Shown: positions 1 to 7,778 of the stretch, piece by piece
How the letters are laid out: each line of letters starts with the position of its first letter
How positions within the stretch are numbered: the first letter of the stretch is position 1
Origin: AVCC01 sp039920865
GTDB lineage: Bacteria > Pseudomonadota > Gammaproteobacteria > Burkholderiales > Burkholderiaceae_D
NCBI GenBank assembly: GCA_039920865.1
Contig: JBDSCZ010000273.1
Span: 1-27,412, forward strand
DNA length: 27,412 nucleotides
Direction: 5' to 3'
Translations under genes and position numbers: made by a program
The notes under the pieces: generated by a model
Seen by the model: the letters and a program-made list of their open reading frames with translations, nothing else
Told to the model about the DNA's origin: nothing
Databases searched by the model: none

Positions 1-936
1 TGGCTGCTGAAAGAGCGGTGGTTGCTGATCACTGGCGTGACCATCAGCATCAGCGTGTTTGTCGCCTTGTTCACATTATTGCTAAGTCTCGGTCTCGATA
101 CCTTGAGTGCTGCTTTTGCTGCGGCCCTCGGGATGGCGACGTCGCCTGCTGTGACGCTTAATGTGGTGCAAGAAGTCAAGGCCGAGGGCCAGGTCAGTGC
201 GCGCATGCTCAATATTGTCGCCATCAACAATTCACTGGCCTTCTTGCTGTTTATTGTTTGCTTATCTGTGTTGCATTGGCAATATGGCGCTAGTTGGAGT
301 GTCGCTCTGCTACACCCGTTATATCTAATTTTCGGCTCTATCGTGTTTGGCTTGCTGTCCGCCAGATTACTGGTTTTTGCCAGTCGGCATATGGGGCTGC
401 AGAATGATGGCCAGCGTATCGTGGTGTTTGCGCTAGTTGCGGCCACAGTCGGGATTGCTGACATGTTCAAATTTCCGGCGCTGGTGTCCTTGCTGGTATT
501 CGCCGTCAGCAGCCGCTATCGTGACCGTCAGCAAGTGGTAGTCGAGTCTGAATTTAGCCAGATCAACAGTTTGCTGTATGTGATTTTGTTTGTGTTTGCC
601 GGCGCCAAGCTGCAGTTGGTGCATCTGGGGCAGTTCTGGCTGATCGGGCTGGCGTATATTGCAGTGCGGTTGATTGTCATGACCGGGTTGGGTGCGCTGC
701 TGGCACCTTGGAACGGTTTGCGCGCGCGCCAAGGCGCGCTACTCGGTCTGGGTTTGTTGCCGGTGTCGGGGGTTGCAATCCTGACCGCACAGTATGTTTC
801 CAGTATTCATCCCGCTTTTGGCGCGCAACTTTCAGCGCTGGTGCTGTCGGTGGTGGTCGTGTTGGAAATTATTGGCCCGATTTCAACCCATTACGCGCTG
901 ATGACTTCTGGTGAAGCGAATGTTCGTAAATCCTGA
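1..936 (+). CDS. Cation:proton antiporter (CPA2/Kef type), C-terminal part
   Basis: The reading frame is open from the first base, so the true start lies upstream; about 311 residues are visible. The protein is almost entirely hydrophobic, with about eight membrane helices. A segment near residues 35-80 (ALGMATSPAVTLNVVQEVKA, then RMLNIVAINNSLAF) matches the conserved core of CPA2 monovalent cation/proton exchangers, where small residues and charged or polar positions line the ion path. Such proteins exchange Na+ or K+ for H+ across the inner membrane. No C-terminal TrkA-N or other regulatory domain follows, so it is of the short NhaA/NapA-like form rather than full KefB/KefC. The next gene starts 18 bp downstream with a good ribosome site, so the two may be cotranscribed. 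The ion specificity cannot be read from the sequence. Confidence 0.8.
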   Translation, partial: WLLKERWLLITGVTISISVFVALFTLLLSLGLDTLSAAFAAALGMATSPAVTLNVVQEVKAEGQVSARMLNIVAINNSLAFLLFIVCLSVLHWQYGASWSVALLHPLYLIFGSIVFGLLSARLLVFASRHMGLQNDGQRIVVFALVAATVGIADMFKFPALVSLLVFAVSSRYRDRQQVVVESEFSQINSLLYVILFVFAGAKLQLVHLGQFWLIGLAYIAVRLIVMTGLGALLAPWNGLRARQGALLGLGLLPVSGVAILTAQYVSSIHPAFGAQLSALVLSVVVVLEIIGPISTHYALMTSGEANVRKS

Positions 937-954
937 CAGATAAAGAGGAAAATC

Positions 955-2070
955 ATGCTGGATTTTAGATCTTCCATGCCGCTGACGATGGGTGTCGAAC
1001 TGGAGTTGCAAGTCGTTAATCGCCGCGACTACAACCTGACTCGCGGCTGCCCCGATTTGCTGGCGGTGCTGGACAAGACCGCACATGGCTTTGACATCAA
1101 GCCCGAAATTACAGAAAGCATGATAGAAATTGCTACTTCGGTGCAGGTCAATCATCGCGATATGCTTACCGAACTGGCTGCTATGCGCACGTTGTTGGTT
1201 GCCGCTGCAGACAAGGTCAATGTCGGTCTCGCCGGCGGCGGTGCACATCCGTTCCAGCATTGGGATGAGCAACGCATATCACCAGTTGCGCGCTACCATC
1301 TGGTGTCGGAACTGTACGGCTATCTTGCCAAGCAATTTACCGTATATGGCCAACATATCCATATCGGCTGTGCCAATGGCGATGAGGCTGTGCGACTGGT
1401 ACACATGCTGGCGCGCTACATTCCGCATTTCATCGCGTTGTCTGCCTCTTCGCCGTTTTACCAAGGTGTTGATACCGCGTTCCAGTCTTCGCGCCTGACC
1501 AGCATCAACGCATTTCCCCTCAGTGGCTGCATGCCGTTCGTACAGGATTGGGCGGCATTCGAGACCTATTACCAAAAGATGGAGAGCTTGAATATAGTTG
1601 CTAGCATGAAGGATTTCTATTGGGATATCCGACCCAAGCCGGAATACGGTACGGTGGAAATCCGGGTCTGCGATACCCCGCTCGGGATCGAGACGGCGGT
1701 GCAGTTGGCGGCTTACGCGCAAACTCTGTGCAAATATTTTCTCGATCATCGGGCGCTAAGTCCGACCCAGGATACGTATCTGACATATTCATATAATCGC
1801 TTCCAGTCCTGCCGCTTCGGTCTAACCGGCGTGGTGATCGATCCAATTCAGAATACCCGGTTACCAATCAAGGATGACATCCTGCGAACGCTCGACATGC
1901 TGGGCGAGACAGCAAGCGAACTCGGCACCACCGACGTGATCGCGACAATCCGGGAAAGTGTGAACAAGGGCAAATCGGACGCGGACTGGCTGCGCGCCGC
2001 CTATGCTGAAACCGGTTCCCTGAACGAGGTGGTGCGGCGGCAAGCGGAAGTGTGGATGGGAGTCTCCTGA
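955..2070 (+). CDS. ybdK: YbdK-type carboxylate-amine ligase (glutamate-cysteine ligase family 2)
   Basis: A 371-residue protein, the usual length for the YbdK/GCS2 family (E. coli YbdK is about 372). Family signatures are visible in order: MGVELELQVV near residues 12-21, GLAGGGAHPF near 91-100, HIHIGCANGDEAV near 135-147, and VEIRVCDTPLGIE near 233-245. These form the ATP-grasp-like glutamine-synthetase-fold active site that binds ATP, Mg2+ and the carboxylate. YbdK has weak gamma-glutamyl-cysteine ligase activity in vitro; its physiological substrate is not settled, so the gene should not be read as the main glutathione synthesis enzyme. The start is supported by an AAAGAGG ribosome site at about 942-948. 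It follows the antiporter by 18 bp, which suggests one transcript. No clear terminator follows; repeat copy E lies about 25 bp after the stop. Confidence 0.9.
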   Translation: MLDFRSSMPLTMGVELELQVVNRRDYNLTRGCPDLLAVLDKTAHGFDIKPEITESMIEIATSVQVNHRDMLTELAAMRTLLVAAADKVNVGLAGGGAHPFQHWDEQRISPVARYHLVSELYGYLAKQFTVYGQHIHIGCANGDEAVRLVHMLARYIPHFIALSASSPFYQGVDTAFQSSRLTSINAFPLSGCMPFVQDWAAFETYYQKMESLNIVASMKDFYWDIRPKPEYGTVEIRVCDTPLGIETAVQLAAYAQTLCKYFLDHRALSPTQDTYLTYSYNRFQSCRFGLTGVVIDPIQNTRLPIKDDILRTLDMLGETASELGTTDVIATIRESVNKGKSDADWLRAAYAETGSLNEVVRRQAEVWMGVS

Positions 2071-2095
2071 GAATTTGCTTGTTTCCTGACTTTTA

Positions 2096-2155
2096 GGGAG
2101 TATAAGAGAAAACAAGTCAATTTCCGCAAGTATTTATTAGGTACTTTAAAAATAC
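2096..2155 (+). repeat. Intergenic 55-bp element, copy E
   Basis: Member of a six-copy family in this window. It begins GGGA-GTAT (GTAT at 2100-2103), carries TTTCCGCA at 2121-2128 (offset 22-29 from the G of GTAT) and ends AAAAATAC (ATAC at 2152-2155), a span of 56 bp from GTAT to ATAC. TGCG at offset 39-42 is lost here (TAGG). It lies in the 218-bp gap between ybdK and the ccoI module, with no other gene in the gap. Very AT-rich sequence follows to about 2180. Function unknown. Confidence 0.75.
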
Positions 2156-2288
2156 AGAGATATGTATTATTTTATTTTGAAATTCCCCGCAAATCCACTT
2201 CGACAAATTATCATGGCTGTGCTGTACTTATTTTGCTTCCGAATCAGGCACAATAGCGGCTGCGGTTACAAAGCAGGATCCTGAATAT

Positions 2289-2597
2289 GTGCAACTCTTG
2301 CAGTCCATTGATGAAACACGACAGCGCGCAACGCTTGCCGCCCAGATAATGCTCCTGAAATTGGCATCCGCGCTGGCCGCGATGTTTTCCGGGCCGGCTG
2401 CAACCAATCCAAAGATCGCCTGTTTCCATTGCGGCGAACTGGTGCGCAAAAAACGCGTTGTGTCAGTCGTATTCGACGGTGTTTGCCGCAACGTTTGTTG
2501 TCATGGCTGTGCCGCAATCCTGTCCACGGTCGAAAAACTGGGTCAAACCAAGCAATACCTGGCCCAGAAACAGCAATTAGAGGTACTCGATGAATAA
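2289..2597 (+). CDS. Free-standing N-terminal metal-binding domain of CcoI-type copper ATPase
   Basis: A 102-residue protein. Residues about 44-85 carry CFHCGELV, then a basic and hydrophobic stretch, then CCHGCAAI. This is the CxxC...CCxGC pattern of the putative metal-binding domain normally fused to the front of FixI/CcoI copper ATPases (Pfam PF12156 family, from memory). Here it is a separate gene: its stop (TAA 2595-2597) lies inside the start of ccoI, giving an ATG-x2-TAA overlap that favours translational coupling. The GTG at 2289 is the first standard start in the frame, with a modest AGGA 10 bases upstream; in-frame ATGs at 2349 and 2382 are alternatives, and 2382 would begin just before the CxxC. 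Likely role: docking or delivering Cu to CcoI for cbb3 oxidase assembly. Whether the split is native or a sequencing or mutational frameshift is discussed as a finding. Confidence 0.75.
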   Translation: MQLLQSIDETRQRATLAAQIMLLKLASALAAMFSGPAATNPKIACFHCGELVRKKRVVSVVFDGVCRNVCCHGCAAILSTVEKLGQTKQYLAQKQQLEVLDE

Positions 2598-4890
2598 TTT
2601 ACAATCTGCCTCTGATGGTCTTGAGATAATTTCCGGCGATGTTGCGATAAAGCATGAAAAGTTGGCGATTGGCGGTATCCGTTGCGCCGCGTGCGTGCAA
2701 TTGATCGAGTTCCGCCTGCAACAACTGGCCGGAGTGACTGCATTCAAGGTCAATAGCGCCAGCCATCGCGCCGAGATCGCCTGGGATCGTCGCACAATAT
2801 CGTTGCCGCGCATCGTTGCTGCGATCTCGGACCTTGGCTATAGTGCATTGCCGGCCGGGTCGCAAGGCTTGCTGGAAGAGCGCGAAAAAAAAATGGCCCT
2901 GTGGCGCCTGTTCGTGGCAGGGTTTGCGATGATGCAGGTGATGATGTATGCATTTCCCGCATACCTGTATCCAGTGGCAGCGATAGATGGCGATCTGACG
3001 CCCGATATCGACCGCTTGTTGAAGCTGGCGAGCTTGGCGATAACGATCCCGGTAGTGGTATTTTCTGCCTGGCCATTTTTTCGTGCCGCTTGGCGCGATG
3101 TACGCAATTTGCATATCGGCATGGATGTGCCGGTGTCGGTTGGGATTCTGGTGACTTTTTTCGCTAGTATCTGGGCCATTTTTGCCGGCGGCCCGGTATA
3201 TTTCGATTCGCTCATCATGTTCGTGTTCCTGCTGCTGGCAGCACGCACTATCGAAGCCAAGGTACACCGGAAAAGCACAGCGGCCTTACGTGCACTGATT
3301 CAGTTGGTGCCGGCGTATGCCGAAAAATTGCGTGATTATCCAAGCTCGCGCCAGGCAATTCAGGTCGCCGCAGAGTCGCTACTGAGAGGTGATTTCATCC
3401 TGGTGCCGGCCGGCGCCCATATTCCGGTCGATGGCGTGGTCATCGAAGGCGAAAGCGAGTGTGATGAAGCTCTTATGACCGGCGAATCGCATCCGGTTCT
3501 CAAATCTCGCGGCAGCAAGCTGATTGGCGGTGCACTCAATCTGATCGGGCCGCTGGTAATGCAGGCCGAACAGGTGGGCGACCAGACCCAGCTCTCGTCG
3601 CTGGTGAAGATGATGGAGGCCGCTGCAAATGAAAAGCCACCTCTAGTGGCTTTGGCCGATCGTCATGCCAGTCGTTTCCTGTTTTCGATCATGCTGCTGG
3701 CTATCGCGGCCGGTCTGGTCTGGTGGCAAATCGATCCGGCGCGCGCACTATGGATTGCCGTGACCATCATTATCGTCACCTGTCCCTGCGCTTTGTCGCT
3801 GGCTACTCCTGGTGTGATGTCGGCAACAGTCGGGCGCCTGGCTAGGAATGGCGTGCTGGTCGCGCGCGGGCGGGCGATTGAATCGCTGGCCCACACCACC
3901 CATGTAGTGTTCGACAAGACCGGAACCCTCACCCAAGGTAAGTTGCAACTGCTCGATACGCTGTTGCTGCGTCATGATGTTGTCTGGCAAGTTTCTTCCG
4001 CTCAAGATGCTGCTGCCAGTTTGGCCGTTGGCTCGCTGCACCCGGTGTCGCAAGCATTGGCAGCGTGCGCAAGGCAGGACGAGCAGGGAACGCAACACAG
4101 GCCGGAGTTTGAAAGGATCAAGGAAGTTGCCGGTCAGGGTCTTCAGGCCAGTGATGGCAGCGGCCGAACCTACCGCTTAGGGAGCGTGGCTTTCGTGCAG
4201 CAGCTGCACCGCCAACCGCTGGAAATCCCGCCGCAATACGCCGGCAAGACTCTAGCTGCATTCGGCGATGATAGCGGCTGGATTGCACTGTTCGTGATGC
4301 AGGATGGATTGCGTCACGATGCCAGTGAGTTGATCGATTTTCTAGTGCATCAAGGCAAAAAAGTAATGCTGCTTTCGGGTGATCGAGCGGATGTGGTGGC
4401 GCAAGTTGGACGAGAACTCGGCATCACAGAGGCGTTCGGGGCGCTGGATCCGGCGCAGAAATATGCGGCGATCAAAAAAATTCAACAGCAGGGCGGGGTG
4501 GTTGCGATGGTCGGCGACGGCATGAACGACGGGCCGAGCCTGTCGCTGGCCGATGTTTCGATTGCGATGGGGCAGGGTGCACCGATTTCACAGGCCAGAA
4601 GCGATGTGATTCTGATTTCAAACCATCTGGGCGATTTGCGGCATGCATTCCAGACCACGGTTAAGGCCATGCTGCTGATTCGGCAGAATTTGGGCTGGGC
4701 ACTGCTGTATAACGCGATCGCTATTCCCGCTGCAATGTCGGGCCTGCTGGCGCCATGGCATGCTGCAATCGGGATGTCCTTGAGTTCTTTGGTGGTGGTA
4801 CTCAATTCTCTGCGAGTGTCATCTCAAATTCCGCAGTTACAGGTCAATTTGAGTGACACAATAGCTGCTGGTGCGCAGCAAGTGGGATGA
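2590..4890 (+). CDS. ccoI: CcoI/FixI copper-exporting P1B-type ATPase for cbb3 oxidase assembly
   Basis: A 766-residue heavy-metal P-type ATPase. In order: an HMA domain with GGIRCAAC (Cys32, Cys35), paired membrane helices, actuator motif LMTGES, metal-binding CPC in the membrane (Cys398-Pro-Cys400), phosphorylation motif DKTGTLT (Asp442), nucleotide-domain motif SLHP, hinge GDGMNDGPSLSLAD, and two final helices. In cbb3-containing bacteria this enzyme moves Cu(I) across the inner membrane so that CcoN can acquire its CuB centre; it is not a resistance pump. The start has an AGAGG ribosome site at about 2579-2583, and the frame is closed by TAG at 2578, so translation cannot simply extend upstream. 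The CxxC/CCxGC domain normally fused at the N-terminus is encoded by the overlapping upstream gene. Next come ccoS and the ccoN operon, which supports the assignment. Confidence 0.95.
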   Translation: MNNLQSASDGLEIISGDVAIKHEKLAIGGIRCAACVQLIEFRLQQLAGVTAFKVNSASHRAEIAWDRRTISLPRIVAAISDLGYSALPAGSQGLLEEREKKMALWRLFVAGFAMMQVMMYAFPAYLYPVAAIDGDLTPDIDRLLKLASLAITIPVVVFSAWPFFRAAWRDVRNLHIGMDVPVSVGILVTFFASIWAIFAGGPVYFDSLIMFVFLLLAARTIEAKVHRKSTAALRALIQLVPAYAEKLRDYPSSRQAIQVAAESLLRGDFILVPAGAHIPVDGVVIEGESECDEALMTGESHPVLKSRGSKLIGGALNLIGPLVMQAEQVGDQTQLSSLVKMMEAAANEKPPLVALADRHASRFLFSIMLLAIAAGLVWWQIDPARALWIAVTIIIVTCPCALSLATPGVMSATVGRLARNGVLVARGRAIESLAHTTHVVFDKTGTLTQGKLQLLDTLLLRHDVVWQVSSAQDAAASLAVGSLHPVSQALAACARQDEQGTQHRPEFERIKEVAGQGLQASDGSGRTYRLGSVAFVQQLHRQPLEIPPQYAGKTLAAFGDDSGWIALFVMQDGLRHDASELIDFLVHQGKKVMLLSGDRADVVAQVGRELGITEAFGALDPAQKYAAIKKIQQQGGVVAMVGDGMNDGPSLSLADVSIAMGQGAPISQARSDVILISNHLGDLRHAFQTTVKAMLLIRQNLGWALLYNAIAIPAAMSGLLAPWHAAIGMSLSSLVVVLNSLRVSSQIPQLQVNLSDTIAAGAQQVG

Positions 4891-4953
4891 CGCATCGATA
4901 ATTGTATCGATTGTCGCGTGGGATTTATTGATCGAAATGGTTAATTGCAGTCT

Positions 4954-5094
4954 ATGGATATACTTTATCTACTTATACCAATGAGTGTGGTGCTGGTCTT
5001 TGTGATCGGGGCAGTTTTCTGGTGGGCGATAAACCACCGTCAATTCGATGATTTGGATGAAGTATCCGAGCGCATTCTGAACGATCCCGATTGA
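4954..5094 (+). CDS. ccoS: CcoS, small cbb3 oxidase maturation protein
   Basis: A 46-residue protein too short for many gene finders. It begins MDILYLLIPMSVVLVF, has one membrane helix (about residues 4-25), then FWWAI and an acidic QFDDLDEVSERIL tail. This is the typical CcoS pattern: N-terminal helix, WW(A), and a QFDDLD(G) motif. CcoS is needed to insert haem and Cu cofactors into CcoN; the exact mechanism is unknown. It lies 63 bp after ccoI, with no strong ribosome site; a small ATCGAT-N6-ATCGAT hairpin (4894-4911) sits in the gap. The order ccoI-ccoS next to ccoNOQP is classic. Confidence 0.9.
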   Translation: MDILYLLIPMSVVLVFVIGAVFWWAINHRQFDDLDEVSERILNDPD

Positions 5095-5101
5095 TGCACG
5101 A

Positions 5102-5118
5102 CTTCCCCATGCGGGAAG
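5102..5118 (+). terminator. Small hairpin after ccoS, possible terminator
   Basis: CTTCCC (5102-5107) pairs with GGGAAG (5113-5118) around a 5-base loop, 8 bp after the ccoS stop. No T-run follows, so it is a weak candidate for termination and may be only an mRNA 3' stabiliser. Confidence 0.3.
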
Positions 5119-5236
5119 CGCCTAACTGACGATGTGCACTTGTCCACGAAAGACACAAAAAATTGCAAGAGTGGCATGCGCAGAAACCGCTGCTGAGATC
5201 AAGTGGGTGGGTCGGTGATAATCTTTTTTTAAATGA

Positions 5237-5295
5237 GTATCTTTAGTTTGCGCAATGAATATGTGCGGAAATTGCCATAAAAATGCTAATACTCC
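5237..5295 (-). repeat. Intergenic 55-bp element, copy A (minus orientation)
   Basis: Read on the minus strand it begins GGA-GTAT (5295 to 5289), has TTTCCGCA at offset 22-29, ATTGCG at 37-42, and ends GATAC at 5237-5241; GTAT to ATAC spans 56 bp. The ends are an exact GAGTAT/ATACTC inverted pair (5235-5240 and 5289-5294). It lies in the 536-bp gap between ccoS and ccoN, about 330 bp before ccoN. Its left end is shared with the 17-bp palindrome at 5284-5325. Confidence 0.75.
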
Positions 5296-5325
5296 TAATT
5301 TATAAATGAATTAGGAGTATTAGCA
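5284..5325. repeat. Perfect 17-bp inverted repeat upstream of ccoN
   Basis: The arms at 5284-5300 (TGCTAATACTCCTAATT) and 5309-5325 are exact reverse complements around an 8-base loop (TATAAATG). Each arm contains GGAGTATTAGCA read outwards; the left arm is the beginning of repeat copy A. No T-run follows either side, so this does not look like a Rho-independent terminator. It is 306 bp before the ccoN start and 234 bp before the FNR box. Function unknown: an operator for a dimeric regulator or the remnant of two head-to-head elements are both possible. The rest of the gap, 5326-5558, shows nothing I can assign. Confidence 0.7.
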
Positions 5326-5558
5326 CTGAATCCGGTTCGTGCTTTTCGTGGCTAATATTTCACCTGATAACGGACATGCGTATTGTCAGCGACTAAGTGA
5401 ATATTGGTGCTAATTGCCATACACGCATGCGTATAGGTAAGGCCCAAAATGCCGGGAAGTCTGACGATATTTTATTTTAGGCCAACAGTTCAAAATTGTT
5501 TTTCGTTGCAGTTGTCTGCAAGCTACCGTATTCAGACAACTGTAGTGCTCTGGCAAAT

Positions 5559-5572
5559 TTGATTTACATCAA
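5559..5572 (+). promoter_or_regulatory. FNR/ANR box upstream of ccoN
   Basis: TTGAT-TTAC-ATCAA is a perfect match to the FNR consensus TTGAT-N4-ATCAA. Its centre is 65 bp before the ccoN start codon. If FNR acts as a class II activator (site centred at -41.5), transcription would begin near 5607 and the -10 box would fall on TTAAAG at about 5594-5599, which is a reasonable AT-rich match. Control of ccoNOQP by FNR-family proteins under low oxygen is well established in many proteobacteria. The transcription start is inferred, not seen. Confidence 0.85.
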
Positions 5573-5630
5573 CTTTTAATTTCCACTTAGCACTTAAAGT
5601 GGCGCAAGAATTTAACAACCGAGCTAAAAC

Positions 5631-7082
5631 ATGAGCCAATCCAAAGAAGATACCTACAATTATCGTGTGGTACGCCAGTTTGCCATTATGACTATAGTGT
5701 GGGGCCTGGTGGGTATGACGGTGGGCGTGCTAATTGCTGCGCAATTGGCATGGCCATCCCTGAATTTTGACATCCCGTGGTTGAGCTTTGGCCGATTGCG
5801 ACCATTGCATACCAATGCTGTAATTTTTGCGTTTGGCGGTTGTGGCTTGTTCGCCACTTCATACTATGTGGTGCAGCGCACTTCGAATGCACGCCTGTTT
5901 TCCGATAAGTTGGCAGCTTTCACTTTCTGGGGTTGGCAACTGGTGATTGTGCTTGCAGCCATTTCGCTCCCTCTTGGTTATAGCCAAGGCAAGGAATATG
6001 CGGAATTGGAATGGCCGATCGATATTTTGATTGCCTTGGTCTGGATCGCTTATGCGGTGGTGTTTTTTGGCACGCTGGTTAAGCGCAAGGTTGCGCATAT
6101 CTATGTAGCTAACTGGTTTTATGGCGCTTTCATTGTGGCGGTCGCCTTGTTGCACATCGTCAATTCTGCTGCGATTCCGGTTTCTCTCACCAAGTCGTAC
6201 TCGGCTTATGCCGGTGTGCAAGATGCGATGGTGCAATGGTGGTATGGCCATAATGCGGTCGGCTTTTTCTTGACGGCAGGCTTCTTGGGAATGATGTATT
6301 ACTTCATTCCAAAAGTCGTAGAGCGTCCGATTTATTCGTACCGTCTGTCAATCGTTCACTTTTGGGCTCTGATTTTCACCTACATGTGGGCGGGTCCGCA
6401 TCATTTGCATTACACAGCTTTGCCGGACTGGACCCAATCGGTCGGTATGGTGTTCTCGCTGATTTTGCTGGCACCTTCATGGGGCGGCATGATCAATGGT
6501 GTGATGACCTTGTCTGGCGCTTGGCACAAGCTGCGTAGCGATCCGATTTTGCGCTTCTTGATCGTATCACTGTCGTTTTATGGCATGTCTACCTTTGAAG
6601 GCCCAATGATGGCCATCAAGACCGTGAATGCGCTTTCGCACTACACCGACTGGACTATCGGGCACGTTCATTCCGGTGCACTGGGCTGGGTTGGCTTTAT
6701 TACCATCGGCAGTATGTATTACATGATTCCGCGTTTGTTCGGACGTACTTCGATGTACAGCAAATCGTTAATTGAGGTGCATTTCTGGGTTGCTACGATC
6801 GGTGTGGTGCTATATATCGCCTCGATGTGGATTGCCGGCGTAATGCAGGGTCTGATGTGGCGCGCTGTTAATGCAGATGGCACCTTGACTTACACTTTCG
6901 TTGAGTCGGTAAAGGCTACCTATCCTTACTACATCATTCGATTGACCGGTGGATTACTCTATTTATCCGGGATGTGCATGATGGCTTACAACGTATTCAA
7001 AACCATTGCAGGCGCAGAGCCTTCGGAAGCGAAGATTCCGGTACTGACACCAGTGGCAGCTCATTCGGCTGTCAACGCCTGA
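5631..7082 (+). CDS. ccoN: CcoN, catalytic subunit I of cbb3-type cytochrome c oxidase
   Basis: A 483-residue protein with about 12 membrane helices that reduces O2 to water at a haem b3-CuB centre in the inner membrane and pumps protons. The ligands are all visible: low-spin haem b His60 and His347, CuB ligands His207, His257 and His258, haem b3 His345, the cross-linked tyrosine Tyr251 in FTYMWAGPHHLH, and Glu323 in TFEGPMM. This numbering coincides with that I recall for the Pseudomonas stutzeri structure, so length and alignment are standard. The ATG at 5631 is 65 bp after an FNR box; the ribosome site is weak. It heads the ccoNOQP-ccoG-ccoH unit, with only 27 bp to ccoO. Confidence 0.98.
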   Translation: MSQSKEDTYNYRVVRQFAIMTIVWGLVGMTVGVLIAAQLAWPSLNFDIPWLSFGRLRPLHTNAVIFAFGGCGLFATSYYVVQRTSNARLFSDKLAAFTFWGWQLVIVLAAISLPLGYSQGKEYAELEWPIDILIALVWIAYAVVFFGTLVKRKVAHIYVANWFYGAFIVAVALLHIVNSAAIPVSLTKSYSAYAGVQDAMVQWWYGHNAVGFFLTAGFLGMMYYFIPKVVERPIYSYRLSIVHFWALIFTYMWAGPHHLHYTALPDWTQSVGMVFSLILLAPSWGGMINGVMTLSGAWHKLRSDPILRFLIVSLSFYGMSTFEGPMMAIKTVNALSHYTDWTIGHVHSGALGWVGFITIGSMYYMIPRLFGRTSMYSKSLIEVHFWVATIGVVLYIASMWIAGVMQGLMWRAVNADGTLTYTFVESVKATYPYYIIRLTGGLLYLSGMCMMAYNVFKTIAGAEPSEAKIPVLTPVAAHSAVNA

Positions 7083-7109
7083 ATCAACAGACGCTATTAG
7101 GAGAAATTA

Positions 7110-7727
7110 ATGCGTAAATTTACCCACGAACTGATTGAAAAGAATGTCGGCTTGTTACTTGTGCTGGTCATTCTGGTGGTGAGCGTAGGCGGACTGGTGG
7201 AAATTGTTCCCTTGTTTTTCCAAAAATCCACCACACAACCGGTGGCTGGCTGGAAGCCATATTCAGCATTGCAATTATCGGGCCGTGATATTTATCTGCG
7301 CGAAGGTTGCTATAACTGCCATTCGCAGATGATTCGCCCGTTTCGGGCCGAGACTGAGCGTTACGGACATTATTCGGTAGCTGGAGAGTCGGTATATGAC
7401 CACCCGTTTCAGTGGGGCAGCAAACGCACCGGTCCCGATCTGGCCAGAGTTGGAGCACGCTATAGCGATCAATGGCACCGTACTCACTTGGATAATCCGC
7501 GTGATGTTGTTCCAGAATCTATCATGCCGGGTTATCCGTGGTTGTCTAAAAACAAACTCGACCCAAATGATATAGCTCCTAAAATGCGTGCTTTGCGTAA
7601 AGTTGGCGTTCCTTATACGGATGCTGAAATTGCGGGTGCAGCAGCAGAAATCGATGGGAAAACAGAGCAAGATGCTCTGATTGCCTATTTGCAAATACTT
7701 GGGACGGCGATTAAGAACAAGGATTAA
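7110..7727 (+). CDS. ccoO: CcoO, monohaem cytochrome c subunit of cbb3 oxidase
   Basis: A 205-residue protein with one N-terminal membrane anchor (about residues 12-35) and a periplasmic cytochrome c domain. The haem attachment site is CYNCH (Cys67, Cys70, His71), followed by the family block SQMIRPFRAETERYG and the later IMPGYPWL segment, which carries the methionine ligand. It passes electrons from CcoP or soluble cytochromes to CcoN. The start has a strong AGGAG site at about 7098-7102. A perfect hairpin follows its stop codon before ccoQ. Confidence 0.97.
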   Translation: MRKFTHELIEKNVGLLLVLVILVVSVGGLVEIVPLFFQKSTTQPVAGWKPYSALQLSGRDIYLREGCYNCHSQMIRPFRAETERYGHYSVAGESVYDHPFQWGSKRTGPDLARVGARYSDQWHRTHLDNPRDVVPESIMPGYPWLSKNKLDPNDIAPKMRALRKVGVPYTDAEIAGAAAEIDGKTEQDALIAYLQILGTAIKNKD

Positions 7728-7733
7728 GCGCTG

Positions 7734-7756
7734 GCCTGGGTGAGTTTCACCCAGGC
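7734..7756 (+). other. Perfect intercistronic hairpin between ccoO and ccoQ
   Basis: GCCTGGGTGA (7734-7743) pairs exactly with TCACCCAGGC (7747-7756), leaving a 3-base loop. It starts 6 bp after the ccoO stop. The following AAATCTGG is not a T-run, so full termination inside this essential operon is unlikely. A 3' stabiliser or processing site that sets different amounts of ccoNO and ccoQP mRNA is more likely; this role is inferred. Confidence 0.7.
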
Positions 7757-7778
7757 AAATCTGGATCGCGAGGAATAT

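Noticed and set aside
2213..2284. 23-codon frame just ahead of the metal-binding-domain gene, considered as a leader peptide
   Set aside because: No ribosome site, no run of regulatory codons, and no attenuator hairpins after it.
2560..2600. Frameshift (pseudogene) reading of ccoI
   Set aside because: Both frames have their own start signals and conserved motifs, and a TAG stands just before the ccoI ATG; a coupled pair is simpler, though reads should be checked.
4919..4935. TTGATCGAAATGG before ccoS as an FNR box
   Set aside because: Only the left half matches; the right half has ATGGT instead of ATCAA.
5235..5295. Reading the GGAGTA/TACTCC ends of the repeats as NarL heptamers
   Set aside because: TACTCCT fits the heptamer pattern, but the other copies have TACCCC, TACCCA or TACTCCC ends and a constant inner CCGCA box that NarL sites do not have; most copies are not at promoters.
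5420..5445. ACGCATGCGT palindrome in the ccoN upstream region
   Set aside because: A 10-bp palindrome is easily found by chance in several hundred bases and has no second copy or link to a start site.
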